Notes: generated by a model from the letters alone, not told the origin. Shown: positions 1 through 9,171, numbered from the stretch's first letter. The stretch is DNA of 64,000 nucleotides from Pseudobdellovibrionaceae bacterium (GCA_018663505.1 JABJQG010000013.1:1-64000), one strand, 5' to 3'. Numbers and translations are program-made.

Positions 1-16
1 GGGCTCCCATTGGCAC

Positions 17-204
17 CTTTCCATCCATGGGAGATCGGGCCTATGGCGGCCCGAGCCCACCAATTCCCCCACGTCGTGTGGGGGAATCTATAAAATAAAT
101 TCATATTGACCAGAAGGAATTTAATTACCTATAGATTCCTCAATACGATGTTGAAGAATTGTAGGTTTCAGGGGCGGCTAGCCTCTGATCTCCCAGGATG
201 GAAA
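17..204. repeat. Palindromic four-hairpin intergenic element, family A, copy 1
   Basis: About 188 bp bounded by inverted arms CTTTCCATCCATGGGAGATC and a slightly decayed partner ending near 204. Inside are four hairpins, with a GGGCC/GGCCC stem and a CCCCCAC/GTGGGGG stem in the left half, and a TTGAAGAAT stem and a GGGGC stem in the right half. It lies in the opposite orientation to the copies at 7765 and 33631. The right-half stems carry mismatches, so this copy looks partly decayed. It sits directly downstream of the asnS 3' end. The gene on its left lies outside the window. Confidence 0.85.
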
Positions 205-270
205 ACTATCAACTTTGCACAAAAGCTCCAAAACTCTTACTCATAAACCAATTCGTAATTTTTTGATATT

Positions 271-1659
271 TTAAAAATGACAATTGTTTGGAGTTCTTGG
301 GAATGGGATCACATCTCGAACATTTGCCATGCCTGTAATAAACATAACAGCGCGCTCGAAGCCTAAACCAAAACCAGAGTGCTCCACGGAACCGTATTTT
401 CTAAGGTCTAAAAACCAGCTCAGCTGCTCGGTGTCCATGTCCATTTCTTTCATGCGCTGGGTGATTTTCTCAAGGTTTTCTTCTCTTTGTGATCCACCCA
501 TAAGTTCACCCACTCCAGTGACTAAAATATCCATGGCTCTTACTGTTTTGCCATCATCATTTTGTTTCATGTAAAAGGATTTAATCTCTTTAGGGTAATC
601 CGTAACGATCACAGGGATTTTAAAATGCTCTTCGGTGAGATAACGTTCATGTTCTGTCTGTAAGTCAGAGCCCCATTTTGTTGGAAACTCAAATTTTTTA
701 TCAGTAGATTCTAGAATTTCAATGGCTTCGGTGTACGTGATTTTTTTAAACTCAGAATCTTTCACATGATTTAAAGTTTCAATAAGATCTTTTTTATATC
801 TAGACTGGAGAAACTCTAGGTCATCTTGGCAATGTTCTAAGGCCGCACTAATTAAATATTTTAAATAATCTGAAGCAAGTTCGGCGATATCATCCAGATC
901 AGCAAAAGCCACTTCAGGTTCTACCATCCAAAATTCTGCTAAATGTCTTGGGGTGTTTGAGTTTTCAGCGCGAAATGTAGGTCCAAATGTATATACTTTG
1001 CCTAAGGCTAAAGCGAAGGCCTCGGCGTTGAGTTGACCAGAAACAGTTAGGTTTGAAGCTTGTCCAAAATAATCCTGAGAAAAATCAACGTGGCCCTTAT
1101 CTGTTTTAGGCAGTTGGTTTGGGTTAAGAGTGCTTACTTGAAACATTTCTCCAGCGCCTTCAGCATCAGCACCGGTAATAATAGGAGAATGTAATTGTAC
1201 ATAACCTCGGTTTACAAAAAACTCATGGGTAGCAAAATTTAAACGGTTGCGCACACGAAAAACAGCACCAAAAGTATTTGTGCGTGGGCGTAGGTGGGCC
1301 ACCTCTCTTAGGTACTCTAAAGATGTGGCTTTCTTTTGCAGAGGATAGTCCTCAGGAGCCTCGCCTAAAATTTTACAGGCGGTAGCTTGCATTTCTACGC
1401 CTCCGTTTCGGCCACCAGATTTTACAACTTTTCCAGTAATTGCGATGGCGAAACCAGTACGCATGGAGGCCACTTGTTCGTAGTTAGGTAAATCAGCATC
1501 TGCAATAATTTGTAAATTGGCCTGGCAGGATCCATCATTCACCACTAAGAAAGAAAACTTTTTTGATTTTCTCACGGAACGGATCCAACCTAAAACTATT
1601 TGTGTAGTATCAATGGGTTCTTCTGCGATGATTTCTTTAATAGTTATGTTTTGGCTCAT
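271..1659 (-). CDS. asnS: Asparaginyl-tRNA synthetase
   Basis: Cytoplasmic class IIb aminoacyl-tRNA synthetase that charges tRNA-Asn with asparagine using ATP. The 462 aa match the usual AsnRS length. An N-terminal OB-fold anticodon-binding domain (about residues 15-105) is followed by the class II catalytic core. Motif 2 reads FRAENSNTPRHLAEF and motif 3 reads GFGLGFERAVMF, and the protein ends with the typical IPFPRTP tail. The start at 1659 is preceded by a GAGGAC ribosome site. It appears monocistronic, with repeat copy 1 just downstream. The family call is secure because the motifs distinguish AsnRS from AspRS and LysRS. Confidence 0.97.
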   Translation of the reverse strand: MSQNITIKEIIAEEPIDTTQIVLGWIRSVRKSKKFSFLVVNDGSCQANLQIIADADLPNYEQVASMRTGFAIAITGKVVKSGGRNGGVEMQATACKILGEAPEDYPLQKKATSLEYLREVAHLRPRTNTFGAVFRVRNRLNFATHEFFVNRGYVQLHSPIITGADAEGAGEMFQVSTLNPNQLPKTDKGHVDFSQDYFGQASNLTVSGQLNAEAFALALGKVYTFGPTFRAENSNTPRHLAEFWMVEPEVAFADLDDIAELASDYLKYLISAALEHCQDDLEFLQSRYKKDLIETLNHVKDSEFKKITYTEAIEILESTDKKFEFPTKWGSDLQTEHERYLTEEHFKIPVIVTDYPKEIKSFYMKQNDDGKTVRAMDILVTGVGELMGGSQREENLEKITQRMKEMDMDTEQLSWFLDLRKYGSVEHSGFGLGFERAVMFITGMANVRDVIPFPRTPNNCHF

Positions 1660-1762
1660 GTTATAGTCCTCATAAAATTGAAATGATTGTGTGAAGATAA
1701 CAAAAACTCCTGTAGGCGTCTATAGCCAAACTGGATAATTTGCTAAGTTCATTGGCAAAAAG

Positions 1763-2512
1763 TTAAGGTTGAAGGGTAAGCAGGTGATCTATAAAATTCT
1801 TAACTAAAATATTAGAGTGGGGGGTGGCCTGTGCGTTAGCGATGACATACTCAAACTGCTTGGCATTCTCGGTGTATCTTTCTTTGTAAACACCCAGTCG
1901 GTAAACTAAGGTTTCTTTATCTACCTCGGGGTGGAACTGGAAGCCCCAGAAGGGCTTGTCTTTAACTTTAAAAGCATGAATACATTGATCCGTATAAGCG
2001 AGAGATTCGCAGTTTTCAGGCAGTGTGGTGGCTTTTTCCTTGTGTACAGTAACAGCATAGAAACCATCAGGGGTGTGGCAAAGCAAAGGGTCGGATTTGG
2101 CTGATTTATTTAGAGATATGGGTAGAGTGCCCATTTCAAATCCATGAGCCTGGTGAGTGATTTCGCCACCCAAAGCCATAATAGCCATCTGAAAACCAAA
2201 GCATGAGGCAAATACAGGTTTGCTTACCTCTAAGCAATGTCTGATCAGTTTATAACAGTCTTGTAAATATGGATTTTTCTCAGGTTCCAGTACAGAGCTT
2301 TCACTAGTTCCGCCTATAAATAAAGCATGATAATTATCAACTTTACCACTGTTGATTTCCGTTGAATTAATTGCATTCAAACTGTGAATTTGATCAATAG
2401 GGAGACCAGAGTATTTGGCAAAAGCCATGTGTTCCTCGGCCCTTACGGCAGGGTCATGGCGAATTTGTAAGAGTAAGATTTTTAAGTTTTCTTTGTTCAT
2501 AAGTATATTCAT
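1763..2512 (-). CDS. Class I glutamine amidotransferase-like protein
   Basis: A free-standing GATase1 domain of 249 aa that would release ammonia from glutamine or act as a related C-N hydrolase. The nucleophile Cys104 lies in FASCFGFQ and the His194/Glu196 pair in FQFHPE, so the triad looks intact. No synthetase domain is fused, and no purine or anthranilate partner gene is adjacent, so the acceptor substrate is unknown. It resembles the GMP-synthase-like GATase group. Met1 or Met5 could be the start, and neither has a clear ribosome site. It reads the same way as asnS with about 100 bp between them. Confidence 0.85.
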   Translation of the reverse strand: MNILMNKENLKILLLQIRHDPAVRAEEHMAFAKYSGLPIDQIHSLNAINSTEINSGKVDNYHALFIGGTSESSVLEPEKNPYLQDCYKLIRHCLEVSKPVFASCFGFQMAIMALGGEITHQAHGFEMGTLPISLNKSAKSDPLLCHTPDGFYAVTVHKEKATTLPENCESLAYTDQCIHAFKVKDKPFWGFQFHPEVDKETLVYRLGVYKERYTENAKQFEYVIANAQATPHSNILVKNFIDHLLTLQP

Positions 2513-2566
2513 TTGACTAAAGTTTTATAGTTATGTGCCGATTAGATACACATAGAAGGTGTTACC

Positions 2567-2992
2567 ATGAAAATTGAAAAAATCTCAATCATAAATATTT
2601 TAATACCATTGGCTATACTTCCAGTTTTATTTCTTTTTAACAATTGTGGGAATTTAAATAAAGAGGCTTTGTCCTCAGGAAGTTTGGGTTCACAAAATTA
2701 CTTTCAAAGCACAGCTACGCCAGAGAACTTCTGTGGTGAACCCGGTTTTGAGTTTCTTATGGATAATTATTTTTCCGAATACTGTACAGACTGTCACACA
2801 GTGGGTGGTCTATCCATAGTGACTATTGATAATAAAGATATGGAAGGGAGCTTCTATAGCTTGGGAACTTTTGGTAAAGAAATTGTAATGGAAACGGTCA
2901 CTGAAAATCGATTTTGTGGTGATACCTGTAATTTGACTCCAGGTAGCGAAGTTTACAACGCTGTGAATGATTGGTTAGATTGTCCCTTCTAG
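2567..2992 (+). CDS. Small lipoprotein with a c-type heme motif (CxxCH)
   Basis: 141 aa. A hydrophobic N-terminus ends in LFNNC, which would make Cys27 the lipidated residue. The lipobox is atypical, with Asn before Cys. The sequence SEYCTDCHTVGG contains one CxxCH (Cys73, Cys76, His77), the covalent heme c attachment motif. Two further Cys pairs (FCGEPG and FCGDTC) may form disulfides. The ribosome site AAGGTG precedes the ATG. It is divergent from the amidotransferase gene. A periplasm-facing mono-heme lipoprotein is likely, but the axial Met ligand is not obvious and the redox partner is unknown. Confidence 0.65.
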   Translation: MKIEKISIINILIPLAILPVLFLFNNCGNLNKEALSSGSLGSQNYFQSTATPENFCGEPGFEFLMDNYFSEYCTDCHTVGGLSIVTIDNKDMEGSFYSLGTFGKEIVMETVTENRFCGDTCNLTPGSEVYNAVNDWLDCPF

Positions 2993-3123
2993 TATTAAAC
3001 AAATTGGATGACTTTTAATATTTAAAAAATATAAAATTTGTTTATAAAACATTGGGTAAAAATAAGGTGCTTCCGTAACCAAACTCGTAAAGTTTTGGAC
3101 CTCTAGTTGCATACTAGTATAGT

Positions 3124-4182
3124 ATGAATTTTGAATTATTCACATTAAAAGCGAGTTTATTAATTACTGTAAATGCTCTGTTTATAATATTGACAGTTGT
3201 TTATCCAAAATTGTTATCTGCAAGAGACTTACCTACAGTAACAAGCTCCAAAAAGTTAAGTTTAGTTGTCTCTGATCAAATTGATTTGGCAACCGGTGTT
3301 CGAAATATGGAAGTTCCATCTGAAGATGAATTTGGAAAACTAAAATTGATTATGGGAGACTATCTTTTAGAAACTACTAAAAATTTAGAAATGATTAATT
3401 TAGTTTTTACTCCTCAGGTAAAGTTTAAAAAACTATCGGAAAAACGCGGTTATGCAATTTCTATAGCAATAAATAGTACCAATTTAGAAGATGCAATTAA
3501 TTACTTTTCACTAGAACAAGGAAAGCTAGCTGTTGCCAAAAGGCTTTACAATGAAATTATTGGGGTGAGCCCGCCGAGCAGCTATGAATATTTAGAGATC
3601 ATTTCAAATTTGAGGGGACATATTAAAAAGCTAGGAGATGAACACTGGGTCAACTCATTGGCTTTCGTGCCCGAATTTGTAAAGTACATAGCCGGTAAGT
3701 ATCCCAGTGATCCCCTGGTAAAAGAAGACGGTTTTGACCCAACAACATTAAATTGCCACGCCACTACGGGACAATTTTTTAAAGGTATTTTTCCTAAAAA
3801 CTGGGGGTTTTCTCAAAACTTTTTAAAATTAGTAAGACGTAACTGGGAACCAGAAAAAATATCGGAACTTGAAGTTGCTGGGATGGGCTTAGCAAATAAA
3901 AACTATCTTATGGCCTTAATTGAAATGCAGTACTGTTCATTAGGCTCAGTAAATAGTGATTTAATAAATTGGCAACTTGGCGATATCCTATATAACTCTA
4001 CTCGAGACCACTCTGCCAGGGTGTTATTTAAAGACCAAACCGGAGTAATATGGGTGTTCGATAAAGCTAACTCAAAAATAAATCAGCCTTGGAGGATCAG
4101 ACCTTTTGCAGAAGCTTTCTCTCCAGGACCAAGACAGGGTGAGGGGTTTGAGCTAACAAAAATATTTAGAAAGTGTGATTAA
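3124..4182 (+). CDS. Exported Cys/His hydrolase-like protein of unknown family
   Basis: 352 aa with a hydrophobic N-terminal segment (about residues 9-32), so exported or membrane-anchored. The C-terminal half has NCH (Cys211), then GDI (Gly286-Asp287), then DHSARV (His296) followed by a hydrophobic strand and a Trp. This Cys...GD...His order resembles NlpC/P60 and other papain-fold hydrolases, and it recurs in the protein at 15521-16423. No named family was recognised. The ATG at 3124 has no evident ribosome site, so the start is uncertain. The gene stands alone between non-coding gaps. Confidence 0.6.
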   Translation: MNFELFTLKASLLITVNALFIILTVVYPKLLSARDLPTVTSSKKLSLVVSDQIDLATGVRNMEVPSEDEFGKLKLIMGDYLLETTKNLEMINLVFTPQVKFKKLSEKRGYAISIAINSTNLEDAINYFSLEQGKLAVAKRLYNEIIGVSPPSSYEYLEIISNLRGHIKKLGDEHWVNSLAFVPEFVKYIAGKYPSDPLVKEDGFDPTTLNCHATTGQFFKGIFPKNWGFSQNFLKLVRRNWEPEKISELEVAGMGLANKNYLMALIEMQYCSLGSVNSDLINWQLGDILYNSTRDHSARVLFKDQTGVIWVFDKANSKINQPWRIRPFAEAFSPGPRQGEGFELTKIFRKCD

Positions 4183-4448
4183 ATACTCTAGCCTTCTCAC
4201 TCATATATTCACCTTTAAAAGTTAATAATAAAATGGACATTCATACATTTTATCAGAACTCATTTTGCATTTCAGTCTAACTATAAAAGACTCACAGCCA
4301 GTAAATCAAGTAAGAATGTTCTTCTAGTCTTTGAACAAAACCTAACCTTAAAACTGCTCACTTAAGCGTTAATCCAGTATTCAATTGGTTGTTTTTATTA
4401 ATTTAGAAGATATCATAAATACCCTATATTGCATTAGCCTGTGGATAG

Positions 4449-5453
4449 CTAAGACCCAAATAGGTTTGAGCATCGAGCCCCTCGATTGGTAAAACTTTTG
4501 ATTCGATGAAGAAATTTCCTTAAGTATGACTCTTTATAGTTTTCACTCTCGTTAGAAATCTTCTCAGGCAGTCCAGTTAGATGCCTACTTCCTACTAAGA
4601 CCAAGCCATTTCCATTATATTTTTTAGAGGCTCTGACAACACTTTTTGCCATTTTTTTATCTCGTAAGTTCATTGCTGCTTGTCTATTTTTATATGAATA
4701 CAGAAATTTTTTAACTATGTTTCTGTAAACCTTATCAACTCTTTTGGAGCTAGCTTCAATCTGTTCTTTTGATATTTCTTTTCCTAAGTTGTCGAATAGT
4801 CGAATTAGACTTTCAAGGCTGTGTAAAATATCTATTGGAACAGAACTAATGGCTTTTAAGTTTTTATCATATTCTGTACTTGCTGCCTCAAATTTTTTTC
4901 TAGCAGAGGCGCTTTCTAGCGGAAGGATGTGGACTTGCTGCAAGGCTCTTCCTATGTTGGGGTTTACATTAGCCTCTACTAATTTTAAATATAATATGGG
5001 GCCCATTAGATAAACCATGGCTCTTTTGGCGCGGATATTTTTTGAAATATCTAGATTCAGTCGAAATACCACTACTTCTAAAAGATTTAATTGGCTTTCA
5101 AGGTGGAGACTACTGTTTTCTACGCCTAACCAAGAAATATTACTTTCTAAAACACGATTTTGAATATAATCATAGGAATGCATAATTTCAGTGAGTTGCA
5201 CCCCCTGTCTTGGATCTCCTAACTGGAGGAATATTTCTTTTTTTTCAGAATCAGTGTAGTCAGAACTAAAGAGTACATCTGAAATTATTGCAATTTCTAA
5301 ATTGTGCGAGTGAGGGGCTCCTACGACTTCTACATTACCACCATGGAATAAGGAAGCTTGTACACTTTTAATCTCAGCAAAGACGGAAACTGTCTGAAAA
5401 CAGGCAATGCTCAAGACAAAAGTGACAAAATATGGCTTTAGTAGCATTTTCAT
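4449..5453 (-). CDS. Exported Tiki/TraB/ChaN-superfamily-like protein
   Basis: 334 aa with a signal peptide ending near VSVFA (residue 26). Four spaced motifs match the TraB/PrgY/Tiki/ChaN fold: VGAPH (His48), LGVEN (Glu112), RDKKM (Arg264/Met268) and VGSRHLTGL (His291). In this superfamily the two G-x-x-H motifs and the Glu line the metal or active site. The ribosome site AAGGGA lies about 9 nt before the ATG. The protein probably acts in the periplasm or outside the cell, and its substrate is unknown. The assignment rests on motifs only, because overall similarity to well-known members looks weak. Confidence 0.55.
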   Translation of the reverse strand: MKMLLKPYFVTFVLSIACFQTVSVFAEIKSVQASLFHGGNVEVVGAPHSHNLEIAIISDVLFSSDYTDSEKKEIFLQLGDPRQGVQLTEIMHSYDYIQNRVLESNISWLGVENSSLHLESQLNLLEVVVFRLNLDISKNIRAKRAMVYLMGPILYLKLVEANVNPNIGRALQQVHILPLESASARKKFEAASTEYDKNLKAISSVPIDILHSLESLIRLFDNLGKEISKEQIEASSKRVDKVYRNIVKKFLYSYKNRQAAMNLRDKKMAKSVVRASKKYNGNGLVLVGSRHLTGLPEKISNESENYKESYLRKFLHRIKSFTNRGARCSNLFGS

Positions 5454-5742
5454 GAACAGTGATCCCTTAATGGTTTATAGACTAGAAGTATTCTAAGTAT
5501 CTACTTCAAATATTGTACCAATAATATTAACCTTTTTTGATATCACAATTTTGCTTTGTTACTGATGAGTCTAACCCAAGGGCTATATGACCACTAGTGA
5601 TGAGTCTGTATCACACTCGTCATAAGGAGAGCTGGCCTTTACTTAAATCTTAAAAGAACCGTTAACCCTTTATAAGGCTTGTGTTGTCGTTATAGTCAGG
5701 GAACTGGCCATGAGGGCTGGTTTATGAGCGCTAAGGAGGGTC

Positions 5743-7059
5743 ATGCAGCGATTAAACAGATTTATCATAATCTATCTATATTTTATAATTACAGTATCTT
5801 GTTCCACAGAGAACGAAATTTCCCAGAGGAAATCAGAGCCCCAGAAGAACACTAAAGTGGAAGCCAAGGTGGTCTATGGTGACGATAACCGCATTGACTT
5901 GTATGAAGTCACAAAACAAAAGCATTTGGAGCTCGCAGACTCTACTGTGGCCTTAATTAATCCCTTAGATGTGGAGGAAAAAGCAAGCTACTATAAGTTG
6001 AATATTATCCCATATGGTAAAGGCAATGGCCTTTGTAAAAGTGAACCTTTTTATAGTCAGAGTACACTTGCTTTTTGTTCTGGATTTTTTGTGGGGAAAA
6101 ATAGAATAGTTACGGCAGGGCACTGTATTCAAACTCAATTTGATTGTGATAACACAAAACTTGTATTTGGTTTTGGGGTTAAGAAAAAAGGGGTGGTGCC
6201 AGACCGAGTTGCTAAATCAGAAGTATATAGTTGTAAGAAACTCATTAAGCACAATCTCAATGCCACAGGTTCCGACTACTCCGTCATAGAACTAGATAGG
6301 GATGTTGAAGGACATAAAGCTTTGAGATTAAGACGATCAGGGACTTTAGCAGCGAATGATGAGCTACTAGTTATCGGTCATCCAGTGGGGTTACCTACAA
6401 AAGTTGCCGAGGACGCTCATGTAAGACGATTAGAAAATGGTTACTTTGTTGCTAATCTAGATACCTATGGGGGCAATTCGGGTTCTGCTGTATTTAATGC
6501 TAAGACCTTTGAAGTTGAGGGTATCTTAGTTCGAGGAGAAACGGACTACACTTTTTCTGGAAACTGTAGAAAGTCAAAAAAATGCAAAAACTCGGGGTGT
6601 CGTGGAGAAGATGCTACACTTATAGCAGAGGTCTTATCTGAGATTCCAGAACTTGTGGATGAAGAGCCTGTAGAAGAACTTGTGAGTGTAAGTTATGCTT
6701 CAGATAAGATTATTCGTATCCCAGATTCTCCCTTTGCTGGAATAGAATCTCATATTCAAGTGTTACAAGCTCCACAAGGCCGAGCTATTTCTGTCACGGT
6801 GGATATCACTCATTCATGGAGGGGGGATTTGGTTGTAAAGTTAAAGTCACCCAGTGGAAAATCAGTTGTGTTACAAAATCGTAAGGGGCGAAACCAAGAT
6901 GATATTAAAGGCGAATTTGGTGTAGACTTATTATCGCAAGATTCTCTAGAGGTGTTGTCAGCGGAATCGCAAGAAGGGCAGTGGTCCCTATCTATAGCTG
7001 ACAAAGCAAGATTTGATAAAGGTCAATTAAACTCCTGGTCCTTAAATTTTTCTAAGTAA
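5743..7059 (+). CDS. Trypsin-like serine protease lipoprotein with C-terminal P domain
   Basis: 438 aa. The N-terminus ends in IITVSC, making Cys20 a likely lipidation site. An S1-type protease domain (about 75-300) carries the full triad: TAGHC (His127), SDYSVIELD (Asp178) and GGNSGS (Ser246). Residues about 315-438 look like a P/homo-B domain (SHIQVLQAP, VDITHSWRGDLVVKL, GQWSLSIAD, LNSWSLNFS), the beta module found in proprotein convertases and many secreted bacterial proteases. It is probably tethered to a membrane with the protease facing outward, and may act on exported or prey proteins, which is inference. It is transcribed alone. Confidence 0.85.
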   Translation: MQRLNRFIIIYLYFIITVSCSTENEISQRKSEPQKNTKVEAKVVYGDDNRIDLYEVTKQKHLELADSTVALINPLDVEEKASYYKLNIIPYGKGNGLCKSEPFYSQSTLAFCSGFFVGKNRIVTAGHCIQTQFDCDNTKLVFGFGVKKKGVVPDRVAKSEVYSCKKLIKHNLNATGSDYSVIELDRDVEGHKALRLRRSGTLAANDELLVIGHPVGLPTKVAEDAHVRRLENGYFVANLDTYGGNSGSAVFNAKTFEVEGILVRGETDYTFSGNCRKSKKCKNSGCRGEDATLIAEVLSEIPELVDEEPVEELVSVSYASDKIIRIPDSPFAGIESHIQVLQAPQGRAISVTVDITHSWRGDLVVKLKSPSGKSVVLQNRKGRNQDDIKGEFGVDLLSQDSLEVLSAESQEGQWSLSIADKARFDKGQLNSWSLNFSK

Positions 7060-7068
7060 TAATAAAAA

Positions 7069-7099
7069 ATGCCTAGCCATAGTTTATATGGCTAGGCAT
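7069..7099. terminator. 13-bp stem-loop after the protease gene, A-tract on its left side
   Basis: Perfect 13-bp inverted repeat (ATGCCTAGCCATA and its complement) with a 5-base loop. The A-run lies on the left, so a T-run follows the stem only on the minus strand, where no gene reads towards it. It covers the ATG at 7098, so the GST gene more likely starts at the in-frame ATG at 7110. It may stabilise the 3' end of the protease mRNA. Confidence 0.6.
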
Positions 7100-7109
7100 G
7101 ATAGCAAAC

Positions 7110-7721
7110 ATGAATAATCTCACATTGTATTCCTTTCGTAGATGTCCTTTTGCCATTCGAGTGAGAATGGTATTGCATGAAAAAAAACTCCCTTTTAAAA
7201 CGGTAGATGAAGATTTAAAGAATTTTTCCGAAGGTTTATTAAAAATGCATCCGGAGGCCAAGGTTCCTGTGCTAATTCATAATGACAAAGTGATCTATGA
7301 ATCAGCAATAATTACTGAATACCTTGAGGAGCAATTTCCAACACCTTCGTTAATGCCAAAAGAGCCGAAAGCTCGTTGCGATGTGCGTCTTTGGACGTAT
7401 TGGAGTAATCAAATTTTTAAAGTGGCAGTGGATCAGGTAAAATATGGAACAAGCCGCTTTAGCGAAAAAGATTGTGAGGGGTGTGAAGAACGCCTCAAAC
7501 TATGTGTTATCAAAATTGAAGATCAGCTCCGAGACAATGACTGGCTGGTGGGGGATGAGTGTTCTCTAGCAGATATTCATGTGTTTCCCTTTGTAAGACA
7601 ATTGTGGAAAGTTTCAAAACGCCCAGAATTTCTTGAAGCTATGACAAAAACAAAATCTTGGCTTGATAGCATGTTGAATCGGCCTAGTTTTGTAAAGGCT
7701 ATGGATGTTACTAAAAAATGA
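7110..7721 (+). CDS. Glutathione S-transferase family protein
   Basis: 203 aa from the ATG at 7110. The N-terminal thioredoxin-fold domain begins LYSFRRCPFAIRVRM, with a single Cys12 in a CPF motif as in omega-class GSTs and SspA-like proteins. It continues with KVPVLIHNDKVIYESAIITEYLE, the usual cis-Pro and Glu-Ser glutathione site. The C-terminal half is the all-helical domain (LADIHVFPFVRQL). Starting at 7098 would overlap the preceding hairpin, so 7110 is preferred. It is a predicted cytoplasmic glutathione- or thiol-dependent enzyme of unknown substrate. It converges on the FAD oxidoreductase gene, with repeat copy 2 between them. Confidence 0.85.
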   Translation: MNNLTLYSFRRCPFAIRVRMVLHEKKLPFKTVDEDLKNFSEGLLKMHPEAKVPVLIHNDKVIYESAIITEYLEEQFPTPSLMPKEPKARCDVRLWTYWSNQIFKVAVDQVKYGTSRFSEKDCEGCEERLKLCVIKIEDQLRDNDWLVGDECSLADIHVFPFVRQLWKVSKRPEFLEAMTKTKSWLDSMLNRPSFVKAMDVTKK

Positions 7722-8004
7722 GTTTATGATGGGGTGGGTTTGAGGTTTTTCTTTCCATTGGCACCTTTCCATCCATGGGAGATCAGGGGCTAGCCGCCCC
7801 TGAAACCCGCAATTCTTCAACATCGTGTTGAAGAATCTATTGGTAATTAATTATATTCAGATCAATACGAAACTATTTTATTTAATAGATTCCCCCACAC
7901 GACGTGGGGGAATTGGTGGGCTCGGGCCGTCATAGGCCCGATCTCCCATGGATGGAAAGGTTCCAATTGAAAAAACAAAACCTCAAAGCCACCCCATCAT
8001 AAAC
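7722..8004. repeat. Palindromic element, family A, copy 2, with extended outer arms
   Basis: The core (7765-7959, 195 bp) has arms CTTTCCATCCATGGGAGATC and GATCTCCCATGGATGGAAAG. Hairpins are AGGGGC-tagcc-GCCCCT, TTCTTCAACA-tcg-TGTTGAAGAA, CCCCCAC-acgac-GTGGGGG and CGGGCC-gtcata-GGCCCG. Outside the core the inverted homology continues (GGTTTGAGGTT-like, then GTTTATGATGGGGTGG) to 7722 and 8004. The palindrome therefore begins at the base after the GST stop codon and ends 6 bases before the stop of the converging oxidoreductase gene. Confidence 0.92.
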
Positions 8005-8010
8005 CTAAAA

Positions 8011-9171
8011 CTATTTACGCTTTGCAGAGATAAACTCGGGAAATTCTTCACCAAAAATAAGCTGTGATAAACATTTACCTGTGTGGAAGGCCAGGCCTAG
8101 CCCATGGGCAGTAAACCCACCAAGGAAAAAGATCTGAGGATCACTGGGCAATACTCCAATAAATGGCTGGCCATCAAAAGAGAATCCCATAACACCAGAC
8201 CAGCGATGAGTGATGGATTTATTTTGAGCAGCGGGAAGATGGGTATTTATAAATTTCTCCAAAGCATTTTGTATCACTTTTGATGTATGATCAGAGTAAC
8301 CCACCTCCGTATCTTTTTCCAACTGTCGAAAACCACCAATAATGAGCTCACCAGAAGGAAGTTGTCTAAAGTAATCCAAAACAAAGTTGGCATAGCAAGG
8401 ACCTTCAAGAAATAAGGGTAATTTTTCTGTTATTAAAATTTGTCCTCGAGTAGCAGAAACTAAGTCCTCAAAGTAGGGATTTATCAGAGGCAGATAGCCA
8501 TTGGTTGCCAATACAACAAATTGGCAATGAAATTCATGTTGGTTGGTAAATAAAATGCGTTGGTCCCCAGAACTACTAATTTTAAAGAGTTCCGTGTTAG
8601 GAAAAAAATCAACATTTGGCATGGATGCTAAAAGTGTTTCACATAGTTTTCTTGGGTGGATAGAGGCATCACTGAGATATTTTATACCACCAACAAACCC
8701 ATCAGCATTTAATCGGGATTGTATTTGCTTTTCATCAAGGCTCTCTACTTGAATATTAAAATCTTCCATAAGTTGAGCTGATTTTTTAAGTTCAAGAAAC
8801 TCATTTTCTGTGGAGGCTAATGAGAAGCTCCCTTTTGTTTGGAAGTCCTCTTTGTCTCCAAGATTAAGCTCGCTTTTTAGAAGATCTAAGTTGTCCTCGG
8901 AAAATTGCCAAATTTCTTTTGCAAGCTGTGCACCCCACCTTTCATTTAATCGATTGAAATGCTCCACGGACCCGCAGGTGATAAAACCTGCATTACGACC
9001 AGTAGCGCCAGAGCTTAGGTGTCCTTTGTCAATAATAGCAATCTTTAGCTGGGGATCTTTTTTGTGTAACCAATAGGCACTAGAGAGCCCAGAGATGCCC
9101 CCACCCACAACAACAACGTCGTAGTTCTTTTTGGATGAAGCGGATTGATCTAACCAGTAGGAAATACTCAT
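8011..9171 (-). CDS. FAD-dependent oxidoreductase of the DAO family
   Basis: 386 aa flavoprotein of the D-amino-acid oxidase/glycine oxidase/gamma-glutamylputrescine oxidase group. The FAD-binding Rossmann motif is VVVVGGGISGLSSAYWL near residue 20, followed by the acidic IIDKGHLSSGATGRNAGF segment typical of PuuB-like enzymes. The C-terminus has GVMGFSFDGQPFIGVLP and GLGLAFHTGK, the second flavin-contact region. It probably oxidises a C-N bond in an amine or amino acid and reduces oxygen or a quinone. The exact substrate cannot be read from sequence. No polyamine genes are adjacent. Confidence 0.85.
   Translation of the reverse strand: MSISYWLDQSASSKKNYDVVVVGGGISGLSSAYWLHKKDPQLKIAIIDKGHLSSGATGRNAGFITCGSVEHFNRLNERWGAQLAKEIWQFSEDNLDLLKSELNLGDKEDFQTKGSFSLASTENEFLELKKSAQLMEDFNIQVESLDEKQIQSRLNADGFVGGIKYLSDASIHPRKLCETLLASMPNVDFFPNTELFKISSSGDQRILFTNQHEFHCQFVVLATNGYLPLINPYFEDLVSATRGQILITEKLPLFLEGPCYANFVLDYFRQLPSGELIIGGFRQLEKDTEVGYSDHTSKVIQNALEKFINTHLPAAQNKSITHRWSGVMGFSFDGQPFIGVLPSDPQIFFLGGFTAHGLGLAFHTGKCLSQLIFGEEFPEFISAKRK

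Noticed and set aside
284-574. 96-codon plus-strand ORF inside asnS
   Set aside because: Lies wholly within the well-supported asnS gene on the opposite strand and has no recognisable domain.
7073-7261. Classical terminator for the protease gene at 7069-7099
   Set aside because: The stem is strong but the T-run is on the wrong side for the plus strand, so it is listed only as a stem-loop of uncertain role.
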